Position numbers and translations under genes: made by a program
The notes under the pieces: model-generated
Seen by the model: only the letters and a program-made list of their open reading frames with translations
Databases searched by the model: none
What the model was told of the DNA's origin: nothing
Part shown: piece after piece, positions 34,100-41,941 of the stretch
How positions within the stretch are numbered: the stretch's first letter is position 1
Layout: every line of letters starts with the position of its first letter
Assembly (NCBI GenBank): GCA_964625335.1
Contig: CAZVBE010000009.1
Span: 1 to 64,000, forward strand
DNA: 64,000 nucleotides
Reading direction: 5' to 3'
Source of the DNA: CAZGUG01 sp964625335
GTDB lineage: Bacteria; Bacillota; Clostridia; Ch29

Positions 34100-34384
34100 T
34101 TACTCTATTACTGCAAGTATATCGCTCTGCCTGAGAATGAGATATTCCTGCTCATCCATCTTGATTTCAGTGCCCGCATACTTGGAATAAATAACACGGT
34201 CTCCTGCCTTTACTTCAAGGGGAACCCTCTTGCCATCCACCAATTCTCCGCTTCCTATCGCCAGGACTTCACCCTCCTGGGGCTTTTCCTTTGCGGTTTC
34301 CGGCAGTACAATACCGCTCTTGGTAGTTTCCTGTTTTTCCAGAACCTTTACAACAATCCTGTCTCCTAATGGTTTGATGTTCAT
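34100..34384 (-). CDS. groS: 10-kDa co-chaperonin GroES
   Basis: 94 residues. Lid of the GroEL chamber. MNIKPLGDRIVVKVLEKQETTKSGIVLPETAKEKPQEG includes the mobile loop; GDRVIYSKYAGTEIK and the C-terminal strand follow. GGAGGG upstream. Preceded by a CIRCE element, 28 nt before groL. Confidence 0.97.
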   Translation of the reverse strand: MNIKPLGDRIVVKVLEKQETTKSGIVLPETAKEKPQEGEVLAIGSGELVDGKRVPLEVKAGDRVIYSKYAGTEIKMDEQEYLILRQSDILAVIE

Positions 34385-34428
34385 ATTTTACCCTCCTCAC
34401 CTATATGTATAGTTTTCCTTCTGTGTTG

Positions 34429-34455
34429 TTAGCACTCACTGCTGTCGAGTGCTAA
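34429..34455 (-). promoter_or_regulatory. CIRCE element (HrcA operator)
   Basis: TTAGCACTC-N9-GAGTGCTAA, a perfect match to the CIRCE consensus, 45 bp before groS. HrcA repression with heat-shock induction is expected. hrcA is not in the window. Confidence 0.97.
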
Positions 34456-34478
34456 TTACAGTTACTATAATATTAAAA

Positions 34479-34509
34479 GCCGGTTGAGTAATCAAACCCA
34501 ATACCGGCC
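34479..34509 (-). terminator. Probable terminator after the glycosylase gene
   Basis: GCCGGT...ACCGGC stem with an 18-nt loop and CTTTTAATATT on the minus side. It lies between the gene at 34604 and the gro operon and may overlap the gro promoter. Confidence 0.5.
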
Positions 34510-34603
34510 GGAAATCGTACATAATCGGTCATTTTTTTTGACTACGCTTAAATGTATCGCTTTTTCTCCGTATATCCATTATTTATACCCAGTTTCAGTA
34601 ATT

Positions 34604-35485
34604 TCATCTTTTTCCGGCAGCTTTTCCCATGGTGCCCCTTGCATAATAGAACAAATACTGCTGCGCCACCCCGGCAATGGGACCGAATTTGCGGTTGGCG
34701 TACCGTCGTATTTCCGCCAGGGGCGTATCCTTTTTCAGGTAGTAATGCTCCATTACCCTCTTCACCCAAACGTCCACCGGAAATGCGTCGAATTTTGCCA
34801 TTGAGAACAGCATAATACAATCGGCCACCTTAGGCCCTACGCCGGCAAAGCACATAAGGCCGTTCCTTGCATCGGCGGTGCCCATGCCTGCCAGCCGCTC
34901 CAGATCCATCTCCCCTTCAGCCATAATCCGTGCAGCCTTGAGCACATATTTGGCCCTGAAGCCGCAGCCGCAGGCTAGTATATCCTCTTCGCCAAGCTGC
35001 GCTAAACGCCGGGGGGCAGGAAAATCGAAATAGGTTTCCCCTCCAAGTTTATGCTTTTCACCGTAAAGGCGGCACAGCCTTTCTATGGTAGACTTAATTC
35101 TGGGTATCCTGTTGTTAGCTGATATTATAAAGGAAACCAGGGTCTCCCAGGTTTCCTGTTTAAGAATGCGTATGCCGTATCCGAATTCTATGGCCCTGGC
35201 CAGCACCGGATCCCCGGAGAGTTTCTCCTTTATTATGCCATAATCCCTTTCAAGGTCGAAATAGCTGGCCCAGTACCCGTTGAACTCACGCTCATCGGTG
35301 CCGTCAAAGAGCACATCGCAGCCTTTTTTGAACACTCTGAGGGTTTTTCCCCCGGCAACACCCCTGTAGCTGCCGTCAGGCATTGCATTCCAGCGAAAGC
35401 ACTGACCGCACTCGAAGATATGTGCGGGCTGAAAATCCTTCGCATCCTTTAACAGTATTCCGTTGTCCGTCTTGATATAGTGCAC
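34604..35485 (-). CDS. Ogg1-type DNA glycosylase/AP lyase
   Basis: 293 residues. Repairs 8-oxoguanine or alkylated bases. The N-terminal OGG-like domain has FECGQCFRW. The helix-hairpin-helix core has SFIISANNRIPRIKSTIERL, CGFRAKYV, FAGVGPKVADCIMLFSM with the catalytic Lys, and AFPVDVWVKRVM with the catalytic Asp, all matching Ogg1. Clostridia carry this Ogg1 form in addition to or instead of MutM. Single gene, ending before the gro operon. Confidence 0.88.
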   Translation of the reverse strand: MHYIKTDNGILLKDAKDFQPAHIFECGQCFRWNAMPDGSYRGVAGGKTLRVFKKGCDVLFDGTDEREFNGYWASYFDLERDYGIIKEKLSGDPVLARAIEFGYGIRILKQETWETLVSFIISANNRIPRIKSTIERLCRLYGEKHKLGGETYFDFPAPRRLAQLGEEDILACGCGFRAKYVLKAARIMAEGEMDLERLAGMGTADARNGLMCFAGVGPKVADCIMLFSMAKFDAFPVDVWVKRVMEHYYLKKDTPLAEIRRYANRKFGPIAGVAQQYLFYYARGTMGKAAGKR

Positions 35486-35582
35486 GAAATAGCCTCCCTT
35501 TGAAATCGCAGGTTACCGGTACCATATTGCAGATAACCGGGGGGCAGGTATCAAGTCTTCCGGCCTAAGCTTTTGCGGCCGG

Positions 35583-35602
35583 GCGGAACGGTCCCCTTCC
35601 GC
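35583..35602. repeat. GTCCCC-type short palindrome
   Basis: GCGGAACGGTCCCCTTCCGC: six-base inverted arms around CGGTCCCC. It resembles the GAACCGTCCCCTTGC repeats near guaA and is a likely member of the same REP-like family. Confidence 0.5.
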
Positions 35603-35650
35603 ACGTATCCATGAAACCCCGTGGGAACACGCGAAGTCCCCTATGTCTTG

Positions 35651-36670
35651 TCAATCGGGCAGTTTCATATCACCCGCCTTAATCCAGCCTCTCTTTCTCA
35701 TGTATTGCGAAAATACAAAAGTAATAATGGCGGGGGCCGCAATATGCAAAATCAGCATTTTGGCAAAAACCGCCGGCTCCGAGCCCATCGCCGCCACCGT
35801 ACCGAATTGTCCCACAAGTCCGCTGGTACCCATTCCCGCTCCCAGCGGAATGTTTTCCATTCTAAACATTGTGGTGGCAAAGGGACCGATAACTGCAGAG
35901 GCCAGAGTAGGCGGAACCCATATAAGAGGGTTTCTCACAATATTCGGCACCTGAAGCATGGATGTACCCAAGCCCTGGGAAAAAAGACCGCCCCAGCCGT
36001 TCTCCCTGTAGCTGGCCACGGCAAAGCCTATCATCTGGGCACTGCAGCCCACCGTAGCGGCTCCGGCGGCAAGCCCCCCCAGCTGCAGCATAATTGCAAG
36101 GGCTGCGCTGCTTATGGGCAGTGTAAGAACCATACCCATAATCACCGAAACCAGTATGCCCATCGGGATAGGATGAAGCTCCGTAGCCCACATTATCCAT
36201 TTACCCAGGCCGGTCATCACCGAAGAAATACCCGGCCCCACAAGCATGCCGGCCAGCACGCCCGTTATTATGGTGACAGCCGGTGTTACCAGTATGTCCA
36301 CCTTGGTTTCCCTGGATACCATTTTGCCAAACTCCGCCCCGATAACCGCCGCCACGAAAGCGCCCACAGGACCGCCAAGCTGGTTGCCCACCATCCCGGT
36401 TATGGTTGATGCAAACATAACCAGGGGCGGAGCCTGCAGTCCATAGGCTACCGCCACCGCTATGGCCGGGCCTGTCATCTGCTGTGCTATTGGGTAAACG
36501 GTCTCATATAGAAAGGGTATTTTAAAATTTTCTCCTATTACCTTAAGTATAAGTCCGATGATAAGGGAGGCAAACAATCCCTGGGCCATGGCGCCCAAAG
36601 CTTGTACCCCATATCTGTGCAGTGAAATCTCTATATTTTTTCTCTTTAAAAACCCGGCCTTCTCTTCCAT
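35651..36670 (-). CDS. PTS IIC-like membrane transporter (EIIC_2 family)
   Basis: 339 residues with about 9-10 membrane segments. Resembles the PTS_EIIC_2 family: GMVGNQLGGPVGAFVAAVIGAEFGK, TPAVTIITGVLAGMLVGPGI, ELHPIPMGILVSVIMGMVLTLPISSAA, and GMGTSGLVGQFGT near the C-terminus. No EIIA or EIIB domain or gene is nearby, so whether it really works in sugar phosphorylation is open. It has its own near-consensus promoter. Confidence 0.8.
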   Translation of the reverse strand: MEEKAGFLKRKNIEISLHRYGVQALGAMAQGLFASLIIGLILKVIGENFKIPFLYETVYPIAQQMTGPAIAVAVAYGLQAPPLVMFASTITGMVGNQLGGPVGAFVAAVIGAEFGKMVSRETKVDILVTPAVTIITGVLAGMLVGPGISSVMTGLGKWIMWATELHPIPMGILVSVIMGMVLTLPISSAALAIMLQLGGLAAGAATVGCSAQMIGFAVASYRENGWGGLFSQGLGTSMLQVPNIVRNPLIWVPPTLASAVIGPFATTMFRMENIPLGAGMGTSGLVGQFGTVAAMGSEPAVFAKMLILHIAAPAIITFVFSQYMRKRGWIKAGDMKLPD

Positions 36671-36722
36671 TCAAAACCTCTCCCCATCTTATTTTTATTA
36701 ATCCACAGGCAATGAAATTTAT

Positions 36723-36779
36723 GTGTATATACACCTGTATTGACACATATATAATACCCGCCTTCATGCCAATTGTCAA
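36723..36779 (-). promoter_or_regulatory. Promoter and palindrome of the PTS IIC-like gene
   Basis: TTGACA (36774-36779), 17-bp spacer, TATTAT (36751-36756). Just downstream is the palindrome GTGTATATACAC (36723-36734), a candidate repressor operator in the 5' untranslated region. Confidence 0.75.
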
Positions 36780-36822
36780 GAAACAGGTAAATTTTGATCG
36801 CGTCAAGTTACTATGGGTTTTT

Positions 36823-38322
36823 AAAAAATAAACTAATCCCCTGTATCTCTTCCAGTTTAAGCATCCCTTACTGACTTTAGAAACTGTGAAGCCCAAGTCC
36901 TTTTGCCGATATTTAAAATAGTTACGTTACCGATGGTTTCATGTGTTGTAGCCAGCTTACGTTTCCCTATAATCTCCCGGTCCACTTTTATTGCCCTTGC
37001 TTCATTTACAGTTGCTTTCTTCCTTTTCATAAATAAATCATAAATTCCCCCACCATTTGCTACAAAAACTCTTAATCTGGACATCTGGTCCACTCCTTTT
37101 CTGCACCAGCCCAGGGGCCTTGAGCTTAATCTGGAAGACAGGATATGGCTAACATGACCTTCAGCACTACAGCCGGTGTAATCTAACTCATACTGCCTTC
37201 TTATGCCTTCCCAGTTGCTTAGTATGTACCCTCTTGCTTCCTGCACAGCTCTCTTCTTTGTAACTGGCTCAGTTGTACTTATGATTGTATTAAAGAGCTC
37301 TTTTACACTATTCTTGTCACCGGCATTTATATAATCCCACATAATTGGTGTGGTGTAGCCCATATGCGCTGTAGCTTGCGTTACATACTTTGATAAGTGA
37401 TAACGGTCCAGTACGTAGATGCTTTCCTTTATCCAGCCTAGTCCATTCTTTATCCAGGGCGCACCATCACCTGATAGGTATATCTTTTCAATACAATCCA
37501 TATCATAAGCCTTATCTATGTAGTCCAAAACTTCCACCCATAGCTTGTCACTGTTTGCATAAACACCACTGAAATACCTTGCATTCGATAGCTTCCAGCG
37601 GTTTTCACCTACTTTCTTCCTGCCCTCATGCACATATACAAGCTTTGGTTCTATTGACCCTCCATCCTGAAGTGCCACATGATCTTCGTCAGCTTCTATG
37701 TAGAGTATCTTTACGGATCTTTTATCTTGCTTAATCTCTACTTCATCATTATCTACACTGCCAAGCTCACGTATACTGTTCATTACTGTCTGTGATGTAA
37801 GAGTTACTGCTTCAGAAGCTTTTTCTGCGCTTCTGCTGTAGGGCATAAATACTGCTTCTTCTATCAGTTTTGCCTTTAGTGAAGCATCAAGCTTATCATG
37901 GGCTTTTATGCCCACAGCTTCATCTGATAGATAGCTGTATTCACCGGTCTTATTATTTTCGTAATATGTTCTCTCATATCTGACTTCTCCAAATATTGTC
38001 GTAAGGGTCTTTTTGGCTGCTTTTTCTTTTACTGTCCAGCTCCGTTTCCTGGCCTTACTGTTTTTATACGCTGCATCCAGTGTTTCCAAGGCTTCAGCCA
38101 CTATTGTTACCCCAACCTCGTCTAACGTTTTCTTTGTGGCAAGGATGAATTCAGAGATGTCTTTTCCTTCTTCTATAAGACTTTTTAGCTCTTCTTCAAA
38201 GCTATCACTGATTTTTTGTATCATTTCCTGTATAATTAGTTCCATAAGAGTGTCTCCTTTTGAGTGATTTTGTGGGTCTGTTCAACTTCATGATATCACA
38301 GGGGAGATACTCTTATTTTTTT
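36823..38322 (-). mobile_element. ISLre2-family insertion sequence
   Basis: About 1.5 kb with one transposase gene. Imperfect terminal inverted repeats read ACAGGGGA...TTATTTTTT at both ends (rc of 36823-36843 and 38298-38322). Target duplication not identified, so the ends are approximate. Confidence 0.75.
36857..38245 (-). CDS. ISLre2-family (UPF0236) transposase
   Basis: 462 residues, complete and apparently intact. UPF0236/ISLre2 features: GEVRYERTYYENNKTGEYSYLSDE, ILYIEADEDHVALQ, KIYLSGDGAPWIKNGLGWI, YVLDRYHLSKYVTQA and a C-terminal DYTGCSAEGHVSHILSSRLSSRPLGWCRKG. ATG 38245 follows AAAAGGAG. An inverted repeat (AAGAGTGTCTCC/GGAGATACTCTT) spans its leader and might limit expression. Confidence 0.92.
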   Translation of the reverse strand: MELIIQEMIQKISDSFEEELKSLIEEGKDISEFILATKKTLDEVGVTIVAEALETLDAAYKNSKARKRSWTVKEKAAKKTLTTIFGEVRYERTYYENNKTGEYSYLSDEAVGIKAHDKLDASLKAKLIEEAVFMPYSRSAEKASEAVTLTSQTVMNSIRELGSVDNDEVEIKQDKRSVKILYIEADEDHVALQDGGSIEPKLVYVHEGRKKVGENRWKLSNARYFSGVYANSDKLWVEVLDYIDKAYDMDCIEKIYLSGDGAPWIKNGLGWIKESIYVLDRYHLSKYVTQATAHMGYTTPIMWDYINAGDKNSVKELFNTIISTTEPVTKKRAVQEARGYILSNWEGIRRQYELDYTGCSAEGHVSHILSSRLSSRPLGWCRKGVDQMSRLRVFVANGGGIYDLFMKRKKATVNEARAIKVDREIIGKRKLATTHETIGNVTILNIGKRTWASQFLKSVRDA

Positions 38323-38490
38323 GTTTTCTAATTTTTCCCCAAAGTAATTTTACACTAACGTAAATTTTTTATGCCTCTTACGGACAAAACGGCATTTTTT
38401 CTGCCTGTATGAGTATGAATATGCTAATAATACGTTGTTAAATAAACAGATGAGGATTGACGGTAAAAGCTTTGATGTGAAGGTATAAGA

Positions 38491-38520
38491 AACAGGGTAG
38501 GCCCTTTGGCCTACCCTGTT
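38491..38520. terminator. Bidirectional hairpin terminator
   Basis: Perfect 13-bp stem AACAGGGTAGGCC...GGCCTACCCTGTT. T-rich tails on both sides (TTTTC plus; TTTCTTATA minus). It ends the glutamate dehydrogenase transcript. Confidence 0.8.
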
Positions 38521-38536
38521 TTCAATATTCAAAGTC

Positions 38537-38562
38537 CGTTGCTTATGTATCAGGCAACGTTT
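38537..38562 (+). terminator. Small hairpin with T run
   Basis: CGTTGC...GCAACG followed by TTTTTT on the plus strand, a few bases after the gdh stop. Possibly a second plus-oriented terminator shielding gdh from incoming transcripts. Confidence 0.5.
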
Positions 38563-38566
38563 TTTA

Positions 38567-39823
38567 TTAATACCAGCCCCTGAGTTTCATTGCAGTAGCA
38601 ACTCTCTTGATTGCAATCATATAGGCAGCGGTTCTCATGTCAACGTTTTTCTCGTTCTTAAGTGCCCATATTTCTTCAAAGGCCTTCTTCATCAATACCG
38701 TTTCTTTTTCCTGTACCTCTTCAAAGGTCCAGTAATAATTTTGCAGGTTCTGTACCCACTCGAAGTAGGATACGGTAACTCCACCCGAATTTGCCAGTAT
38801 ATCCGGAATCAGCGGTATACCTCTTTCCTGCAGGATTTTATCCCCTTCTGGGGTAGTAGGTCCGTTTGCGCCCTCAACCACCAGCTTGGCTTTAATTTTG
38901 CCTGCTGTTTCGGAGGTTATCTGGTTTTCCATGGCGCAGGGGCACAGAATATCTACGTCCATACCCAGCACATCTTCCCTGGGTAGTTCTTTGGCAGCCC
39001 CGGGGAAGCCCTTTATCAGGTTTTTGTTACCCTTCACATATTTAACAAGGGCGGGAACATCAAGCCCGTTTTCATTGTAAAGTGTGCAGGAAACGTCGGA
39101 AATGGCAACAACCTTGCCGCCAAACTCATTCAGGTATCTGCAGGTAAAGCTTCCAACGTTGCCAAAGCCCTGTACCGCTATTTTTGCACCTTCATATTCC
39201 AATCCTATTTGGGCTGCAGCCGTTTTAGCCATCAGCGCAACGCCATAACCCGTTGCTTCGGTTCTTGCCAGAGAGCCACCAAATTCAACAGGCTTTCCGG
39301 TAATAGCGCCCATCTCGGTGTAACCCCTTACCTTGCTTAACTCGTCCACCATCCAGGACATAATCTGGCCGTTGGTGTTCACGTCGGGAGCGGGTATGTC
39401 TTTATTATCGCCAACAAGGTTAGATATCGCCCTTATATAGCCTCTGGACAGCCTTTCAATCTCGCCCTGGGACAGCTGGGTAGGATCCACTATAACTCCG
39501 CCCTTGCCGCCGCCGTAGGGAAGACCTATAACGCCGCATTTGAAAGTCATCCACATTGACAAAGCCTTTACCTCATCCATTGTAACATCCTGGTGGAATC
39601 TCACGCCGCCCTTTGCCGGGCCAATCGCATCGTTGTGCTGTGCCCTGTAACCTATGAAGGTTTTTATCTCGCCATTGTCCATCCTCACAGGTATGCACAC
39701 TTCCGTCACCCTTATAGGCTGTTTGAGAATTTCATAGACAGCCGGTTCTGTCCCCAGCTTGTCGCATGCCGCTTTAATCTGCTGCTGGGAAATTTCGAAA
39801 GGGTTCATAGTCTTTTCTGCCAT
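38567..39823 (-). CDS. Glutamate dehydrogenase
   Basis: 418 residues, hexameric-type GDH size. Interconverts glutamate and 2-oxoglutarate plus ammonium. Substrate site IGYRAQHNDAIGPAKGGVRFH, catalytic Lys in MTFKCGVIGLPYGGGKGGV, NAD(P) site VQGFGNVGSFTCRYL. Similar to RocG/GudB; cofactor choice is not certain. Central for amino acid fermentation and fits the neighbouring Liv and asparaginase functions. Single gene. Confidence 0.93.
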   Translation of the reverse strand: MAEKTMNPFEISQQQIKAACDKLGTEPAVYEILKQPIRVTEVCIPVRMDNGEIKTFIGYRAQHNDAIGPAKGGVRFHQDVTMDEVKALSMWMTFKCGVIGLPYGGGKGGVIVDPTQLSQGEIERLSRGYIRAISNLVGDNKDIPAPDVNTNGQIMSWMVDELSKVRGYTEMGAITGKPVEFGGSLARTEATGYGVALMAKTAAAQIGLEYEGAKIAVQGFGNVGSFTCRYLNEFGGKVVAISDVSCTLYNENGLDVPALVKYVKGNKNLIKGFPGAAKELPREDVLGMDVDILCPCAMENQITSETAGKIKAKLVVEGANGPTTPEGDKILQERGIPLIPDILANSGGVTVSYFEWVQNLQNYYWTFEEVQEKETVLMKKAFEEIWALKNEKNVDMRTAAYMIAIKRVATAMKLRGWY

Positions 39824-39873
39824 AATAATATGACCTCCTCATTAATATATATTGTTTAGACCTTAACACACTC

Positions 39874-39916
39874 CCCCTAAATTAACACATATTAGGGAAT
39901 TACAAAAAAATATCAA
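39874..39916 (-). promoter_or_regulatory. Putative gdh promoter with inverted repeat
   Basis: TTGATA (39911-39916), 16-bp spacer, TAATAT (39889-39894). CCCTAA/TTAGGG arms (39874-39879, 39891-39896) flank the -10 and could be an operator. Confidence 0.5.
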
Positions 39917-40020
39917 GTATTCTTAGGAAAACCTGCCTATTATCAAATAAGCGGTCCCCTCTAACTTGAATTATAACATATTAAAAAAAATTGTAAACCT
40001 TAAAAAATTAATGCAAAATA

Positions 40021-40851
40021 TTAAAAGGAGCTCCCTTCGATTGCCAGGCTTTTAACAACAACGTTTATAGCAAGAACATTCAAAGAGGTCATTGATTCTA
40101 TTTCATATTTAACAGCTTTCTTAAGCGGCGCCACCACGTCCCTAATAACCAATCCGTATACCAGCGAGGCGTCGATATTGACCACAATTCCGTGGGGATA
40201 AACAGCAATATCTACGTTGAATATTTTGTGCAGTCCCTCTATATTTTCTGCGGCGGCCCTTGTTATCTGAACTATTGCCCTTCCGTATATAGTATACTTG
40301 CCCATGTAGCTGTAAGTGGGCCGGACCACCGTTTTTTCGTCCACCGTTACGGAATTGTCCCTTTTTTTGGTTAGTATCTTTAAAGTATCCAAAAAGTATC
40401 CTGAAAAGTCCTTCTTTACCTCAAGCGTAGGAACCGGAATCACATGCTTACCCTCTTTAAATCTTTGCCTGCAGGCCAGTTCTATTTCCTCTTCAGAAGC
40501 GATATCCTTAATATAAATCCTGTTTTGCGCGGCACCTATTTCAAGGGTCTTGGATATTTTGTCCACCATTTTGTCGGAAGTCCCCAGGATCAGTATTTTA
40601 TCAGGGCTGTGGGCCTCCAGGGACTGGACTACTTCCTTCCGGTGCTGCGGGTCCATAAACAAAGCTCTTCTTACGGCAGCCACCTTGGTATGCTCCTTTT
40701 TGGCAGATGCCCCGGCTATGATTTTGTTTCCCTTTATCAGCAGCCCGTCATCTATTATATAATCAATGGAATTGGCCTTTGCCACAATCAAAGCCCTGTA
40801 ACTTTTTCCTGTCCCGCTTGCTCCAACAAGGGATATGACTTCCATAGACAA
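40021..40851 (-). CDS. P-loop ATPase fused to Asp23/Gls24-like domain
   Basis: 276 residues. An N-terminal Walker A motif GASGTGKS (10-17) belongs to a kinase/ATPase-like domain (to about 150). The C-terminal part (about 170-270: YGRAIVQITRAAAENIEGLHKIFNVDIAVYPHGIVVNIDASLVYGL..., ESMTSLNVLAINVVVKSL) is an Asp23/DUF322 domain, normally found in envelope-stress proteins. A recurrent but uncharacterised clostridial architecture as far as I can tell. It is 29 nt downstream of rex and may share its transcript. No membrane segment. Confidence 0.7.
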   Translation of the reverse strand: MSMEVISLVGASGTGKSYRALIVAKANSIDYIIDDGLLIKGNKIIAGASAKKEHTKVAAVRRALFMDPQHRKEVVQSLEAHSPDKILILGTSDKMVDKISKTLEIGAAQNRIYIKDIASEEEIELACRQRFKEGKHVIPVPTLEVKKDFSGYFLDTLKILTKKRDNSVTVDEKTVVRPTYSYMGKYTIYGRAIVQITRAAAENIEGLHKIFNVDIAVYPHGIVVNIDASLVYGLVIRDVVAPLKKAVKYEIESMTSLNVLAINVVVKSLAIEGSSF

Positions 40852-40880
40852 CCCCCTCCCATCGGAATTCCATATACGGG

Positions 40881-41531
40881 CTAATTATATGTCTCCTCAT
40901 CCCTTTGGTTTATCAAATAGGCCAGCACCCTTAAGCTTTCATTCAAATGGACGTTTTCCACAATAACGTCCTCCGGGACATTCAATATGGTAGGAGCAAA
41001 GTTCCAGATAGCTTTTATCCCTGAATTAACCAGCCTTTCGGCGGTTTGCTGGGCGGCTTCCCTGGGAGTACAGATAATGCCTACGTTAATGTTTTCACTT
41101 TTGATGAAATCTTCCATTTCATCTATGTCCATGATTTTCACCGTTCCGATTCTAATACCGACCAGCCGCGGATTCAAGTCGAACAAACCCTTAAGCACAA
41201 AGCCCGACCCCCTGAAACCGCTGTAATTTGATATTGCCTGGCCTAGATTGCCCGCTCCAATTATTACTGCATTGTTCTCCTTATGAATACCCAGTATATC
41301 TGCAATCTCATCCCTTAATTCCTTTACGTTGTAGCCATAACCCTGCTGTCCGAAACCGCCGAAGCAGTTTAAATCCTGTCTTACCTGGGAGGCATTAAGT
41401 CCTAATCCCCTGCCAAACTCCTTTGAAGAAATCCGGGTTACTCCCTTCTCAACCAACTCGCCCAAATATCTATGGTATTTAGGAAGCCTCCTAATAACAG
41501 CCATCGATACGTTGACTTTTTGTTTGTCCAT
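40881..41531 (-). CDS. rex: Redox-sensing repressor Rex
   Basis: 216 residues. N-terminal winged helix (VSMAVIRRLPKYHRYLGELVEKGVTRISSKEFG, LNASQVRQDL) that reads Rex operators, and a Rossmann domain (NAVIIGAGNLGQAISNY) that senses the NADH/NAD ratio; GIICTPREAAQ and WNFAPT complete the family pattern. Usually controls fermentative and respiratory genes. An operator-like site lies in its own promoter. Confidence 0.94.
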   Translation of the reverse strand: MDKQKVNVSMAVIRRLPKYHRYLGELVEKGVTRISSKEFGRGLGLNASQVRQDLNCFGGFGQQGYGYNVKELRDEIADILGIHKENNAVIIGAGNLGQAISNYSGFRGSGFVLKGLFDLNPRLVGIRIGTVKIMDIDEMEDFIKSENINVGIICTPREAAQQTAERLVNSGIKAIWNFAPTILNVPEDVIVENVHLNESLRVLAYLINQRDEETYN

Positions 41532-41593
41532 TCTATCACTCCTCTCCGGATATTATACCACGATTGCAACTATTTATTTCCATTATGCTATTG

Positions 41594-41622
41594 ATTATAT
41601 CAAATTGTTAAATTATTATCAA
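41594..41622 (-). promoter_or_regulatory. rex promoter with overlapping Rex operator
   Basis: Minus strand TTGATA (41617-41622), 17-bp spacer, TATAAT (41594-41599). The 18-bp TTGTTAAATTATTATCAA at 41605-41622 fits the Rex consensus TTGTTAA-N4-TTAACAA with one mismatch and covers the -35 and spacer, indicating autorepression. Confidence 0.8.
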
Positions 41623-41680
41623 TATGAGCCTGGCAATTTATTCAGTTTCTTTTAGGGCTCCACTTTGTTATAGTATAAGG

Positions 41681-41890
41681 AAAGGGGACACACCGTTGCT
41701 AACGGGTATTCCTTACTACGGAATGTCCCCGATTGATAAGCTTGCAGGTCAGGGACACACCGTTGCATATAAGGTCAGGGGACACACCTTCATAGCTGGT
41801 ATTCCTTTATGGCCAAGGAATGTCCCCATTAGAATTCCTTTTTACGGAATGTCCCCGATTGATAAGCTTTCGGGTCAGGGGACACACCGC
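41681..41890 (+). repeat. Cluster of GGGGACACACC / AATGTCCCC repeats
   Basis: Four copies of GGGACACACC(GTTG), three of GGAATGTCCCC and two of GATTGATAAGCTT are arranged so that GGGGACA and TGTCCCC form several alternative hairpins. A REP/BIME-like array immediately upstream of the ABC-F gene; no protein is likely here despite an open frame. Confidence 0.75.
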
Positions 41891-41941
41891 CACCGCCACC
41901 ATGTCCTTTGTCAGACTAACCACTGTAAAGGGGTGATTAAA

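Noticed and set aside
41624..41941. N-terminal extension of the ABC-F protein
   Set aside because: The frame runs through the REP-like repeats; the family N-terminus begins at 41942.
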